From: Hydrogenophaga sp. NFH-34
GTDB taxonomy: Bacteria; Pseudomonadota; Gammaproteobacteria; Burkholderiales; Burkholderiaceae_C
Direction: 5' to 3'
Assembly: GCF_021401345.1 (NCBI RefSeq)
Contig: NZ_JACBGE010000010.1
Span: 113,899-177,898 of the forward strand
DNA length: 64,000 nucleotides
The notes below the pieces were generated by a model. The model was not told where the DNA came from. It did not search any database and was given only the letters and a program-made list of their open reading frames with translations. Positions 19,230-28,684 of this stretch are shown here, one piece after another (position 1 is the stretch's first letter; every line of letters starts with the position of its first letter). A program made the position numbers and the translations under genes.

Positions 19230-19853
19230 TCACCAGCCTTTTTTCTTCTCGATCGGTACCAGGCTGAGTTCGGGTTCGGGCGGCCGCTGGCGGGCCAGCG
19301 CGCGGTGCTCGTCGATCTTCTTGGCGGCGAGCTGAGCGGTGTAGCGCAACACCTTGAGGTCGTCCGCCTCGGCCGGCTCCTTGGGTTTGAAGCTGAAAGC
19401 GCAGAGGGTGCCGTACACCTCGCCGCTCTGGAGCACGATCGGCACGCTCAGGTGGGTGCCGATGGGAAATGGCAGCGCTTTGACCAAGGGGGCCGAGGCC
19501 GGCAGCGTCTGCGCGTCCGGGATGTACTGCGGCAGGCGGCCGTCCACCACGCGCTGGCACCAGGCGTCCTGCAGCGGGTCGGAGCCGCCTGGCGCGATCA
19601 CCGGTTGATCGGGCGGGGTGTCCACAAAGCGGAAAACACGCCGGCCGTTGGCGAACTCGGAAACAAACACCACGTCCATCTTCAGCTTGTCGCGCACCAG
19701 CTTCAGGACCTCGGGAACGGCCTGGTCGATCTCGCTGTCGGCGGTATCGGTGGTGGCGACCAGCATCTCGGAGATCTGGACGGAAAGGTCGTCGGGGTTG
19801 TAGCCCAAGTCACGCATGGCAGGGATCACGGGGGAAATGGTGAAGCCGCGCAT
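19230..19853 (-). CDS. GAF-domain protein
   Basis: A 207-aa protein that is mostly a single GAF domain (DVVFVSEFANGRRVFRFVDT, GTHLSVPIVLQSGEVYGTLCAFSF), with no kinase, cyclase or HTH domain attached. Such free-standing GAF proteins bind small ligands or nucleotides. It lies 26 bp downstream of the DUF2783 gene on the same strand and may belong to that transcript. The start is uncertain: ATG 19853 is chosen, and an ATG 12 codons later is possible. Confidence 0.65.
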   Translation of the reverse strand: MRGFTISPVIPAMRDLGYNPDDLSVQISEMLVATTDTADSEIDQAVPEVLKLVRDKLKMDVVFVSEFANGRRVFRFVDTPPDQPVIAPGGSDPLQDAWCQRVVDGRLPQYIPDAQTLPASAPLVKALPFPIGTHLSVPIVLQSGEVYGTLCAFSFKPKEPAEADDLKVLRYTAQLAAKKIDEHRALARQRPPEPELSLVPIEKKKGW

Positions 19854-19879
19854 GATGCCGCAAACCCGGCGCCTGCCGG

Positions 19880-20077
19880 CTACAAATCCCGCAAAGCGGC
19901 CTGGATATGGGTATCGAAACGTTTCGGGTCGGCCAGCGCGTCGGCATTGAGCAGGGCCAGCTTGACCAGAAACAGCTCGGTCTTGTCGGGGCCGGCCTGA
20001 TCGATGGCGCTGGCCAGCGCGTCGTAGACCTGTTCGAGACCGGGCACGGTCAAGGTGGCGGCAGGGGAAGACGGCAT
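19880..20077 (-). CDS. DUF2783 small protein
   Basis: A 65-aa acidic protein (GLEQVYDALASAIDQ, TELFLVKLALLNADALADP) matching DUF2783. These small proteins are found next to group A flavin hydroxylases of the MhpA type, exactly as here, where it starts three bases after the hydroxylase stop. Role unknown; a partner or assembly factor is possible. The longer frame upstream overlaps the hydroxylase and is rejected. Confidence 0.7.
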   Translation of the reverse strand: MPSSPAATLTVPGLEQVYDALASAIDQAGPDKTELFLVKLALLNADALADPKRFDTHIQAALRDL

Positions 20078-20079
20078 GG

Positions 20080-21801
20080 TCAGGCTCCTGGGTTCGGGGT
20101 GGTGGACGTGGCGGCCAGGCCCACGGCCTGCTGCAGGGCGGCACGCAGGCGGTGGGCGTCCAGCGTCATCCAGCGCGCGCAGATGTGCTGGTCGGGGCGC
20201 AACAGGTAGGCGCCGCCGGCCCGCAGGCCGTGGCGCGCGCGCAAGTGACCGTCGGCATCGGCCAGGCTCAGATCGGCCCCGGCCACGGGCTGGGGTGCAC
20301 CGACGGCGATCACGCGCAGCGGCAGGCCGCGTTCGCGCGCTGCGGCCACCTCGGTCTGCAGCGCTTCGGGCAGCGCCGCTGCGGCCGTGGCGCAAAGCAG
20401 CGTGAAGCCGTGGCCCAGGTGGTCGAGCAGGAATTGATCGGGGCCCAGGCGCACGTTGCACGGCGGAGCGCCGTGGGCGGGGCCGGCGGTGAAAAGCGCG
20501 TTGTCGTCGCCGGCGCTGTTGAGCGGCGAATGCGTGTATTCGTGCGGACGCGACGTGCGCCAGTGGTAGAGCGGCCCCACGAAGGGCTGGCTCAGCGACA
20601 GCGAAAGCACCGCGTCGCGCAGCAAACGGAAACCGCGCGTGGGCGGCGCCATGAAGCGCGTGCTCTTGCCGGCTTCGTCGATGATTTCGCGCGCCGCGCC
20701 CACGCGCTCCTGCGTGTAGCTGGCCAGCAGGTGGGCCGGCGCCACGCCGCGCGCCACCAGCGCCAGGCGCCAGGCCAGCGCCTGGGCGTCCTGAAAACCG
20801 GTGTTGGCGCCGCGCACGCCGAAGATGGGCAGCAGGTGGGCGGCGTCGCCGGTGAACAGCACGCGGCCGTGCACGTAGTCGGGCAGCGTGAGCGCGCGCG
20901 CCGAATAGACCGAACTCCAGTCGAGTTCCCAGGCGATGCCGGGGTGGCCGATCATGGCCAGCTGTGCGTCGATGCGGGCCCTGAGCGAGTCGGGGTGCAG
21001 CGCCTGTTCGGGCGTCTCGCCGGGCGGCAACTGGTAGTCGAGCCGCCAGATGCCGTGCGGCTCGCGGTGCATGAGGATGGTGTTGCCCGGGTTCCAGGGC
21101 GGGTCAAAAAACGCCAGGCGCTCGGTGGGCAGCGGCAGATCGACCCGGATGTCGGCGATCACGAAGCGGCCTTCGTAAGAAGCGCCTTCGAGCTTCAGAC
21201 CGAGTTGCGTGCGGATCGGCGAGCGCGCGCCATCGGCCGCGACCAGCCAGTCGGCCGCCAGCGTGTAGGGGCCGGCCGGCGTGTCGACCTCGATGCGCAC
21301 GCCCTGCCCGTCCTGCGTCAGGCCCGTGACCTGGTTGCCCCAGCGCAGCTCGATCAGCGGCTCGGCCCGGCAGGCGTCGACCAGGTATTCCTCCAGGTAC
21401 TGCTGCTGCAGGTTGGTCATGGGGAAGAAGCGGTCGTCGTCGCTGTGCGGCGCTTCCATGCGAAAAACGCGCTGCCCGCGATAGACCGAGTTGCCGAAGC
21501 GCCAGGCCAGGCCGTTGCGCTCCACCCGCTCGGCCACGCCCACCTGCTGCAGGATTTCCATGGAACGGCGGGTGAACACGATGGCGCGGCTGCCTTCGGA
21601 CACCTGGCGCTCGGCTTCCAGCACCACCGAAGGCACGCCCTGCTGCGCCAGCGCCAGCGCGGTGACCAGGCCGATGGGCCCGGCCCCGGCGATCACCACC
21701 CCGGCCTGCTGCAGGGGCGCCGACGGCGGTGGCAGCCAGGCGTCGAATACCTGGTAGCGGTAATAGATGGAACGCCGGGGTTCGGCGTGGGGCTGGTGCA
21801 T
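20080..21801 (-). CDS. FAD-dependent aromatic hydroxylase (MhpA-like)
   Basis: A 573-aa flavoprotein monooxygenase: GxGxxG in VVIAGAGPIGLVTALALA, DG motif in LVAADGARSPIRTQLGL, GD motif in VLFTGDAAHLLPIFGVRGAN, plus the C-terminal thioredoxin-like domain typical of 3-(3-hydroxyphenyl)propionate and phenol hydroxylases. It likely hydroxylates an aromatic acid with NADH. The ATG at 21801 has AGGAG nine bases upstream; the frame extending to 21885 is not needed. It heads a possible hydroxylase-DUF2783-GAF operon, with a LuxR-type regulator gene just upstream in the same direction. Confidence 0.88.
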   Translation of the reverse strand: MHQPHAEPRRSIYYRYQVFDAWLPPPSAPLQQAGVVIAGAGPIGLVTALALAQQGVPSVVLEAERQVSEGSRAIVFTRRSMEILQQVGVAERVERNGLAWRFGNSVYRGQRVFRMEAPHSDDDRFFPMTNLQQQYLEEYLVDACRAEPLIELRWGNQVTGLTQDGQGVRIEVDTPAGPYTLAADWLVAADGARSPIRTQLGLKLEGASYEGRFVIADIRVDLPLPTERLAFFDPPWNPGNTILMHREPHGIWRLDYQLPPGETPEQALHPDSLRARIDAQLAMIGHPGIAWELDWSSVYSARALTLPDYVHGRVLFTGDAAHLLPIFGVRGANTGFQDAQALAWRLALVARGVAPAHLLASYTQERVGAAREIIDEAGKSTRFMAPPTRGFRLLRDAVLSLSLSQPFVGPLYHWRTSRPHEYTHSPLNSAGDDNALFTAGPAHGAPPCNVRLGPDQFLLDHLGHGFTLLCATAAAALPEALQTEVAAARERGLPLRVIAVGAPQPVAGADLSLADADGHLRARHGLRAGGAYLLRPDQHICARWMTLDAHRLRAALQQAVGLAATSTTPNPGA

Positions 21802-21902
21802 GCTGGTCTCCTGCCGCGGTGCCCGGTGGGCGTTGTGGACGGTGCGGGTGTGGGCGCAGTGTAGGCAGGCAGGCGGCGCGACCATGTTCCCCTAAAGGAA
21901 CA

Positions 21903-22751
21903 TCAGGACTGCAGCAGCAGCAGCGCCAGCAGGGCCTTCTGACTGCCCACGCCCAGCTTGCGCAGCACGCGCTTGCGGTAGGTCTGGGCGCTGCCGGTCG
22001 TCAGGCCCAGGCGCTGCGCCATCGCCTCGGCCGAAAGGCCGTCCATCAGCGCCACCACCACGTCGCGGTCGCGCTGCGTCAGCGCCGGAAAGCGCCGCAC
22101 CAGGCGCGCCAGCAGCAGGTCGCCCAGCGCCTGGTTCACCGCCAGCCCGGTGTGGTGCAGGCGCACGGTGTGCACGATCAGGGGCGCAAAGGCCTCCACC
22201 ACGGCCAGGCCGGCTTCGTCGAACGGGCCGTGCTCCAGCCCGCGGTAGAGGTTGACCGAAAACCAGCGCCGCCCTTCGTACAGCGCCAGCACCGACAGGC
22301 GCTCGGCCACCTGCGGCAGTTCGTAACACAGGCGCCGGTATTCGGGGTGGCTGATGTCGGCGCCTTGCTGGCGGTGCAGCAGGATGCGCGGCTGCGCGCT
22401 GCCGGCGCGCGCGGCCGCGGCCTGCTCTTCGCGCATGACCGCCGCGCTGCCATCGAGCCGGTGAAAGCGGCGGGCATAGGTGTCGGCGATATGAGGCAGT
22501 TCGAGCGTGCGCGAGCGGTCGCCCACGGCCACCACCCGGGCCGGCCGGCCCGCCTCGAACGCGAAGATGGCGCACTGCGCCAGAGGCACATGCGCCCCGA
22601 CCAGCCGCAACAGGTCTTCGGCCACGGCGTGCGGATCGCCCTGCCCCAGGCGCGCCAGCAGCGCCCCCACCTGCGTCAGCGGCAAGGGCGTGGTGGCAGG
22701 CAAAAGCGCGGTGCCGGGGCGCTCGCCCAGCACCCAGTAAGGGCTGGGCAT
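21903..22751 (-). CDS. LuxR-type (GerE HTH) transcriptional regulator
   Basis: A 282-aa protein. The C-terminus is a clear LuxR/GerE DNA-binding domain: ALTQRDRDVVVALMDGLS, AEAMAQRLGLTTGSAQTYRK and VLRKLGVGSQKALLALLLL. The N-terminal ~190 residues resemble no receiver or autoinducer domain and may bind an aromatic ligand. It sits 100 bp upstream of the hydroxylase and divergent from the crotonase gene, so it is a good candidate regulator of one or both. Confidence 0.8.
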   Translation of the reverse strand: MPSPYWVLGERPGTALLPATTPLPLTQVGALLARLGQGDPHAVAEDLLRLVGAHVPLAQCAIFAFEAGRPARVVAVGDRSRTLELPHIADTYARRFHRLDGSAAVMREEQAAAARAGSAQPRILLHRQQGADISHPEYRRLCYELPQVAERLSVLALYEGRRWFSVNLYRGLEHGPFDEAGLAVVEAFAPLIVHTVRLHHTGLAVNQALGDLLLARLVRRFPALTQRDRDVVVALMDGLSAEAMAQRLGLTTGSAQTYRKRVLRKLGVGSQKALLALLLLQS

Positions 22752-22873
22752 GCGGGGCACTGTAGCGCAGCGGCATCGGGGTATGCCCGTAGGCGTCGCC
22801 TGCGCGGCAGCGGCCACGCGGGGGCGCCACCTAGGATGGCGCCGTTCCATCCCGCCTCACCGAGGAAACCGCC

Positions 22874-23779
22874 ATGCCCGACTTCAGCACCCTCACCATC
22901 GGCCCCGACCCGCGCAACCCGCGCATCGCCCGGCTGCTGCTCAACCGCCCCGAGCGGCTGAACGCCATCAACGATGCCATGCCGGGCGAGATCCGGGCGG
23001 CCGTGGAATGGGCGAACGCCGAGCCGGGCATCCACGTGATCGTGGTCGAGGGCGCGGGCAAGGGTTTCTGTGGCGGCTACGACCTGGCCGACACCGCCAG
23101 CCAGCACATCGAGCACCCGTGCCAGCAGGAGGCCTACCCCTGGGATCCGATGGTCGACTACGCCTACATGAAGCGCAACACCGAGCACTTCATGAGCCTG
23201 TGGAAGAGCGCCAAGCCCACCATCGCCCAGGTACACGGCGCCGCAGTGGCCGGTGGCAGCGACATCGCGCTGTGCTGCGACCTGCTGGTGATGGCCGAGG
23301 ACGCGCGCATCGGCTACATGCCGACCCGCGTGTGGGGCTGCCCCACCACGGCGATGTGGACCTTCCGCCTCGGCCCGGTGCGTGCCAAGCAGCTCATGTT
23401 CACGGGCGACGTGATCGACGGGCGCACCGCCGCCGACTGGGGCCTGGCCAACCAGGCCGTGCCGGCGGCCGAGCTGGACGGCGCGGTGCTCAAGCTCGCC
23501 ACCCGCATCGCCGGCGTGCCGTCGTCGCACCTGGCCATGCACAAGCTGGTGGTCAACCAGGTGATGCTGACCATGGGCCTGGAGCAGACGCAGATGATGG
23601 CCACCGTGTTCGACGGCATCACGCGCCACAACCCCGAAGGCCTGTGGTTCCGCCGCCATGCGCAGGAGCATGGCTTCAAGTCGGCGATCCAGTGGCGCGA
23701 TGGCGGCGAGCCGATTCCGGAAGGCGACGAAGCCCGCGCGCTGATCCGCGAGATGGAGGCCCGCCGCCAGGGCGGCTGA
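22874..23779 (+). CDS. Enoyl-CoA hydratase/isomerase (crotonase) family protein
   Basis: A 301-aa crotonase: [18 protein letters not shown], oxyanion-hole segments [12 protein letters not shown] and [20 protein letters not shown], then [13 protein letters not shown]. The second conserved acidic residue of true enoyl-CoA hydratases is not obvious, so hydratase, isomerase or hydrolase activity is open. AGGA precedes the ATG. It is divergent from the LuxR-type regulator and may form part of the same aromatic-acid pathway. Confidence 0.88.
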   Translation: MPDFSTLTIGPDPRNPRIARLLLNRPERLNAINDAMPGEIRAAVEWANAEPGIHVIVVEGAGKGFCGGYDLADTASQHIEHPCQQEAYPWDPMVDYAYMKRNTEHFMSLWKSAKPTIAQVHGAAVAGGSDIALCCDLLVMAEDARIGYMPTRVWGCPTTAMWTFRLGPVRAKQLMFTGDVIDGRTAADWGLANQAVPAAELDGAVLKLATRIAGVPSSHLAMHKLVVNQVMLTMGLEQTQMMATVFDGITRHNPEGLWFRRHAQEHGFKSAIQWRDGGEPIPEGDEARALIREMEARRQGG

Positions 23780-23922
23780 GCCCCTGGGCCGCCCCGGGAC
23801 GTGACCGAACGCAACAGCCGCAAGCAAACACGGGTGCATCCCGTTACGGCTCTTACGGTACCGTCCTGAATGTAAGCCGCTGGGCCCCTAGCATGAGCGC
23901 TTCAGTTTTTACAGGAGGCTTC

Positions 23923-24501
23923 ATGGCACTGCACTTCGGCAAACGCGAGTCCGACAACACCCCTCTCAACAGCACGGGCAACAACCCGTATCCGTCGCGC
24001 TACGGCGCGGGCTCGACCAGCAGCACGTCGTCGAGCGTGACCAGCCGGACCAGCGACAGCAGCGCCTCGGCAGCCGTGGCCGCTGCGTCCACGTCGGCCT
24101 CCGCGCCCGTCGCCCCCCCCGGCGAAAACGGCAGCAAGCTCACCGTCGGGCCGAACATCAAGCTCAAGGGCGTGGAGATCACCGACTGCGACACGCTGTT
24201 CGTCGAAGGTCTGGTCGAGGCGACCATGGATTCGCGCGTGATCCAGATCGCCGAACAGGGCGCCTTCAAGGGCTCGGCCGAGGTCGACATCGCCGAAATC
24301 CACGGCTCGCTCGAAGGCAACCTCACCGTGCGCCAGAAGCTGGTGATCCACGCCACCGGCAAGGTCACCGGCAAGATCCGCTACGGCAAGGTGGTGATCG
24401 AAGAAGGCGGCCAGCTCTCGGGCGACATCGAGTGCGCCGCCGCCACCAAGGCCGGCGCCAGCAGCAGCGCCGCCAAACCCGCCATGGCCCTGGCGGCCTG
24501 A
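23923..24501 (+). CDS. Bactofilin family cytoskeletal protein
   Basis: A 192-aa protein. The Ser/Ala-rich disordered N-terminus (about residues 20-70) leads into a compact right-handed beta-helix of repeating short strands: LTVGPNIKLKGVEITDCDTL, FVEGLVEATMDSRVIQIAEQ, GSLEGNLTVRQKLVIHATG, KVTGKIRYGKVVIEEGGQLS. Bactofilins polymerise without nucleotides and help organise the envelope. ATG 23923 has AGGAGG seven bases upstream. The disordered tail is unusually long at the N-terminus. Confidence 0.92.
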   Translation: MALHFGKRESDNTPLNSTGNNPYPSRYGAGSTSSTSSSVTSRTSDSSASAAVAAASTSASAPVAPPGENGSKLTVGPNIKLKGVEITDCDTLFVEGLVEATMDSRVIQIAEQGAFKGSAEVDIAEIHGSLEGNLTVRQKLVIHATGKVTGKIRYGKVVIEEGGQLSGDIECAAATKAGASSSAAKPAMALAA

Positions 24502-24582
24502 CCGCGCCGGGAGCCACCCGCACCGGCCGGCGCCTGAGCGCCTGGCTGGTGCCCCCGGTGTCGGCCCGGTATGCTCCGGGCC

Positions 24583-26217
24583 ATGTACGCCTCTTTTTTC
24601 GGCCTGCGGCAGACGCCGTTTTCGATTGCGCCGGACCCCCGTTACCTGTATCTGAGCGAGCGCCACCGCGAGGCGCTTGCGCACCTGCTCTATGGCGTGC
24701 AGGGCGGTGGCGGCTTCGTGCTGCTGACGGGCGAAATCGGCGCTGGCAAGACCACCGTCTGCCGCGCCTTCCTCGAACAGATGCCCGCCACCTGCCAGGT
24801 GGCCTACATCTTCAATCCGCGCCTGACGGTGCACGAGCTGCTGCAGACGGTGTGCGAGGAATTCGGCGTCGACACCAGCGCCGCCGATGCCCCGCCCGCC
24901 CCCGGCGTGAAGACGCCGGTGGACCGGCTCAACGCCTTTTTGCTGCAGGCCCACGCGGCCGGCAAGCAGGCCGTGCTGATCATCGACGAGGCACAGAACC
25001 TCGCCCCCGACGTGCTGGAGCAGTTGCGCCTGCTCACCAACCTGGAAACCAGCGAACGCAAGCTGCTGCAGATCGTGCTGATCGGCCAACCCGAACTGCG
25101 CGAACTGCTGGCGCGGCCCGAGCTGGAGCAACTGGCCCAGCGCGTGATCGCGCGCTTCCACCTCGGCGCGCTCACCGCCGACGAGACCGCGCGCTACGTG
25201 CAGCACCGGCTGCAGGTGGCCGGCCTGCAGGGTGAAGGCCCGTTCACCGCCGCCGCCTTGCGGCGCATCCACACGCTGACCGGTGGCGTGCCGCGCCGCA
25301 TCAACCTGCTGTGCGACCGCGCCCTGCTGGGTGCCTATGGCAACGGCCTGCGCCAGATCGGCGACGAGGTGATCGAACGCGCCGCGCGCGAGGTGACGGG
25401 CGACCCGGCCCCGGCCGCGGCTGAACCCCGCTCCGCCGCGCGGGACCGCTGGTGGCCGCTGGCCTGGGGCCTGGCGGGCACCGCGCTGGGTGCAGCCGGT
25501 GTGCTGGCCTTCTGGCAGCCCTGGGCCCAGCCGGCCCCGGCCAGGTCCGAATTCGCTGCCACGTCGCCCGATGCCGGCGTTCTGCCGGCGGCGCCGACCG
25601 CGGCGGCCCAGGTGCCCCAGCCGGTTCAGACCGGCCTGCCCGCGACCGGTGAAGCCCTGCCGTCGGAAGACGCTGCCTGGCAGGCACTGGCCCGCCAGTG
25701 GGGGCAAGACATTCCCGCCGACAACCCCTGCGCCGCCGCCCTGCAGCAGCAGTTGCAGTGCTACCGGACCCCGCGCATGACCGCGCACGGCCTGCAGGCG
25801 CTGGACCGCCCGGCCATCCTCACCCTGCGCCCCGCCGGCCAGGCCGCCGCCTGGGTGCTGCTGGTGGGGGCGTCGCCTGACGATGTGCTGCTGCAGGCGG
25901 GCGAGCGCCGCTGGCGCGTGCCGGCCGCCTCGCTCGCCGCCGTGTGGCAGGGGGAATACGCCACACTCTGGCGCTTGCCCCCGGGCCAGACCGGGCGCCT
26001 GGTCGATGGCTGGCGCGGCCCCGCGGCCCCCTGGCTGGAGGCCCAGCTCGACCGCCTGCAGCAGCGCGGCGAGACCGCGGGCGACACGCCCCAGGCCCGG
26101 CTCCAGGCTTTCCAGACCCGCCGGGGCATTCCCGCCGATGGCCTGGCCGGCCCCGTCACCCTGATGCAGATCAACCGGGCCGCCGGCGTCGACGAACCCC
26201 GGCTGGGCCCCGCCTGA
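24583..26217 (+). CDS. gspA: GspA/ExeA-like AAA ATPase with peptidoglycan-binding tail
   Basis: A 544-aa protein. The N-terminal ATPase has Walker A (LLTGEIGAGKTTVCRAF), Walker B (QAVLIIDEAQNL) and an arginine-finger region (GGVPRRINLLCDRALLG). A single membrane helix lies near residue 300 (WPLAWGLAGTALGAAGVLAF). The periplasmic part ends in a peptidoglycan-binding motif (RLQAFQTRRGIPADGLAGPV). ExeA with ExeB helps the type II secretin pass the cell wall. Start at the second in-frame ATG, where the family sequence MYASFFGLRQTPFSIAPDPR begins. It is followed closely by GspB. Confidence 0.88.
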   Translation: MYASFFGLRQTPFSIAPDPRYLYLSERHREALAHLLYGVQGGGGFVLLTGEIGAGKTTVCRAFLEQMPATCQVAYIFNPRLTVHELLQTVCEEFGVDTSAADAPPAPGVKTPVDRLNAFLLQAHAAGKQAVLIIDEAQNLAPDVLEQLRLLTNLETSERKLLQIVLIGQPELRELLARPELEQLAQRVIARFHLGALTADETARYVQHRLQVAGLQGEGPFTAAALRRIHTLTGGVPRRINLLCDRALLGAYGNGLRQIGDEVIERAAREVTGDPAPAAAEPRSAARDRWWPLAWGLAGTALGAAGVLAFWQPWAQPAPARSEFAATSPDAGVLPAAPTAAAQVPQPVQTGLPATGEALPSEDAAWQALARQWGQDIPADNPCAAALQQQLQCYRTPRMTAHGLQALDRPAILTLRPAGQAAAWVLLVGASPDDVLLQAGERRWRVPAASLAAVWQGEYATLWRLPPGQTGRLVDGWRGPAAPWLEAQLDRLQQRGETAGDTPQARLQAFQTRRGIPADGLAGPVTLMQINRAAGVDEPRLGPA

Positions 26218-26234
26218 GAGAAAGTCCGCACACC

Positions 26235-26918
26235 GTGTCCTACATTCTTGATGCGCTCAAACGCGCGGACGCCGAACGCGACCTGGGCCAGGTGCCCGGT
26301 CTGCACAGCCAGTCGCCGGTGACCCTCACCAGCCAGCGACCCGCACGCCGCTGGCGCGGGATCGGGCTGGCCGCAGCCGCCACCCTGCTGGTGGGCGGCG
26401 CGCTGCTCTGGCGAGCCTGGTCACCGACGCACACACCCGTACCGGCTCCGGAACCCGTTGCGGTCGCCGGGAGTTCCGCTGCGCCCTCGATGGCGCCGGA
26501 CACAACGCCACCGGCCACGCCGGCCGCCAGCAAAGCCACCGCCGCCGGCAGCCTGCGGCCCCGCCCCATCCTCAACCCCGCGCCAGCGACCGCCGAAAAG
26601 CCCGAACCACCACCGGCCACGGCGGCCAGCGCGCCGGATCAGGCCACGCCCACCCCACGCCCCACACCACCCGCCGGTGCGTCGGCGCCGCCACCGGCCG
26701 CAGCGGCGCCAGCCCCCGAGCCGGTGTCCGCGTCGGCCAGTGGCCTGCGCATCTCCGGCTCCACCTGGTCGGAAAACCCGCATTCGCGCACCCTGATCGT
26801 CAATGGCCAGATGGTGCAGGAAGGCCAGGAAGTCGCGCCGGGCGTGACGCTGGAGGTGATCGGCCGCCAGACCGCCATCTTCCGCCGGGGCCAGGAGCGC
26901 TTCAGCCTGCGGCATTGA
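26235..26918 (+). CDS. gspB: GspB/ExeB-like general secretion pathway protein
   Basis: A 227-aa protein starting with GTG and the family sequence SYILDALKRADAERDLGQVP. One membrane helix follows (IGLAAAATLLVGGALLW), then a long Pro/Ala-rich arm, and a C-terminal beta domain (LRISGSTWSENPHSRTLIVN ending FRRGQERFSLRH) that corresponds to the T2SSB domain. It works with GspA in placing the outer-membrane secretin. The start codon lies 17 bases after the gspA stop. An ATG start in frame is absent. Confidence 0.85.
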   Translation: MSYILDALKRADAERDLGQVPGLHSQSPVTLTSQRPARRWRGIGLAAAATLLVGGALLWRAWSPTHTPVPAPEPVAVAGSSAAPSMAPDTTPPATPAASKATAAGSLRPRPILNPAPATAEKPEPPPATAASAPDQATPTPRPTPPAGASAPPPAAAAPAPEPVSASASGLRISGSTWSENPHSRTLIVNGQMVQEGQEVAPGVTLEVIGRQTAIFRRGQERFSLRH

Positions 26919-27024
26919 TAAAAAAAGCCCTCTCCGGGCCCGCTGATTCGTGATTTATCCACAGCCATTGGTACTAACATCGCAGCCTTTGCGCCCACCC
27001 TCTTGACAAACGGCCAGGCTCCCC

Positions 27025-28596
27025 ATGGACAGCACATCATCCCCCGCCCCCCAGGGTGCGGGTGGACAAGACTCAGAACAAGCCGGCCTGACCTCCGAGC
27101 AACGAGACGATTTCCAGGACTTCATGGCCGCCGTGGAGTCCACCGCAGGCCTGTACCTGCTGACCAGCGACCAGCCTGATACCGCCCAGGCGCTGGCGCA
27201 GCGCCTCTGGGACCGTTTCAACGGCCCGGCGCGCACCGCCTGGGTGCAGCAACCGCGGCAGACGCTGACCCGGTTCATGCAACTGCTCTGCCAGGCCTTT
27301 CGCGTGACGCTGTCGTCCGGCGACCATCCCGTGGCCCTGATGCAGGACCTGCTGCGGCGTTCGCTGGGCCAGAGCCGCGCCAAAGGGCGTCCGGCGCTGC
27401 TGATCGTCACCCAGGCACACCAGGCCCCGTTCTTCGTGCTGCGGCAACTGGTGGCCCTCAATGCCCCGGACGCCGACGGCGCGGTCCCGCTGCGGATCGT
27501 GCTGATCGGTGAGCCCGCCCTGCGCAAGACCCTGGAGCAGACGGCGCTGCAACCGGTGACCGCGGCCATGGTGGGCGAGCTGCACCTGGAAGAAGAAGCC
27601 GCGGCCGCAGAACTGCCCTGGCCCGACACCTGCCCACCGGGCGCCTTCGACGACGCACCCGCGCCAGGCTTCCCCCCGGCCAACCCGGGCCGCACGCGGC
27701 CCCCCAGCCCCGCTGCCGTCTGGCGCGCGTGGGCCGTGCGTCAGCGGCGCTGGCTGTTCGCAGGCGCCGCCCTGGTGGTTCTGGTGGTGGCCGCCACGGC
27801 CTTGCTGCGCCCGCCACCGACGGTACAAACCCTGGCCGCCCCCGCCCTGCCCGACCCGGCATCGGCCTCTGCATCGGCGCCCCCCGCTGCTCCGCCGCCC
27901 ATTCCGGTGGAGGACACCCCGCGCCCTGCGCCGCCGCCCCCGGTCGCCGGAGCCACCCGCATTGCCGCCAGTGCCACCGAAACCCGGGCAGACACCGGTG
28001 CGGCATCGGATGGTGTGCTGCTGCCCAGCCTCACGGACCAGTTGGAAGAAGGCTGGGTCGCCCTCGGGCAACGCTGGGGCGCCAAGCTGGCCCTGGCGCA
28101 GCCCTGCGACGATGCGCTGACTCAGCGCCTGCAGTGCTACCGTGCCAACAAACTGGCGTTCAAGGATCTCCAGGCCATCAACCGCCCCGGTCTGCTGCTG
28201 CTGCGGCAGGGCGACGTCGCCCGCTGGGTCCGCCTTGAAGGCATCCAGGGCGACCAGATTCTGCTCGCCTCCTCCGGGCGGCAATGGTCGATCAACACCG
28301 CCCAGTTGAACGCCGAGTGGACCGGCAGCTACGCCACGCTGTGGCGCCTGCCGCCTGGACAGACCAGCCGCGTCTACACGGCCGCCGCCAACGACGCGGC
28401 CGGACGCTGGCTCAACCAGCAGTTGCAGCGGCGGCAACAGGCCCGGCAGTTGCCGGGCGGGCAGACCCTGGCGGAGCGGATCGAGGCCTTCCAGCGGCAC
28501 GAGGGCTTGCCGGTCGACGGCCGGGCCACGCCCACCATCTTCGTCCGGTTGATGGGGGTGATCGACCTGGGAGAACCCCGCCTGCAGCAACCCTGA
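27025..28596 (+). CDS. GspA-like paralogue lacking the ATP-binding loop
   Basis: A 523-aa protein with the same plan as the GspA protein two genes upstream: N-terminal domain, single helix (WLFAGAALVVLVVAATALL), Pro-rich arm and a C-terminal domain with near-matching segments (ALTQRLQCYRANKLAFKDL, SYATLWRLPPGQTSRVYTA, RIEAFQRHEGLPVDGRA). The Walker A site is replaced by a segment reading YLLTSDQPDTAQALAQRLW with no GKT, and Walker B is reduced to ALLIVTQAHQAP. It probably cannot hydrolyse ATP and may serve as a structural partner of GspA. It is separated from gspB by 106 bp. Confidence 0.75.
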   Translation: MDSTSSPAPQGAGGQDSEQAGLTSEQRDDFQDFMAAVESTAGLYLLTSDQPDTAQALAQRLWDRFNGPARTAWVQQPRQTLTRFMQLLCQAFRVTLSSGDHPVALMQDLLRRSLGQSRAKGRPALLIVTQAHQAPFFVLRQLVALNAPDADGAVPLRIVLIGEPALRKTLEQTALQPVTAAMVGELHLEEEAAAAELPWPDTCPPGAFDDAPAPGFPPANPGRTRPPSPAAVWRAWAVRQRRWLFAGAALVVLVVAATALLRPPPTVQTLAAPALPDPASASASAPPAAPPPIPVEDTPRPAPPPPVAGATRIAASATETRADTGAASDGVLLPSLTDQLEEGWVALGQRWGAKLALAQPCDDALTQRLQCYRANKLAFKDLQAINRPGLLLLRQGDVARWVRLEGIQGDQILLASSGRQWSINTAQLNAEWTGSYATLWRLPPGQTSRVYTAAANDAAGRWLNQQLQRRQQARQLPGGQTLAERIEAFQRHEGLPVDGRATPTIFVRLMGVIDLGEPRLQQP

Positions 28597-28684
28597 GGCG
28601 GGTCGCACCACCCGGGGCCATCCCGGGCATGCCCGTCTGCGGGTTTTCCCCAGCTATCATGGCGGGTTCCTTTCGCGACCGCCG

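Noticed and set aside
20152..21864. 570-aa plus-strand frame across the FAD hydroxylase
   Set aside because: Antisense shadow of a gene with clear GxGxxG, DG and GD motifs.
26925..26945. Short hairpin GCCC..GGGC after gspB
   Set aside because: Stem of only four pairs with no following T-run on the plus strand, too weak to call a terminator.
26955..26963. Perfect DnaA box TTATCCACA between gspB and the paralogue
   Set aside because: A single box with no cluster, no AT-rich unwinding region and no dnaA/parA context is expected by chance and does not indicate an origin.
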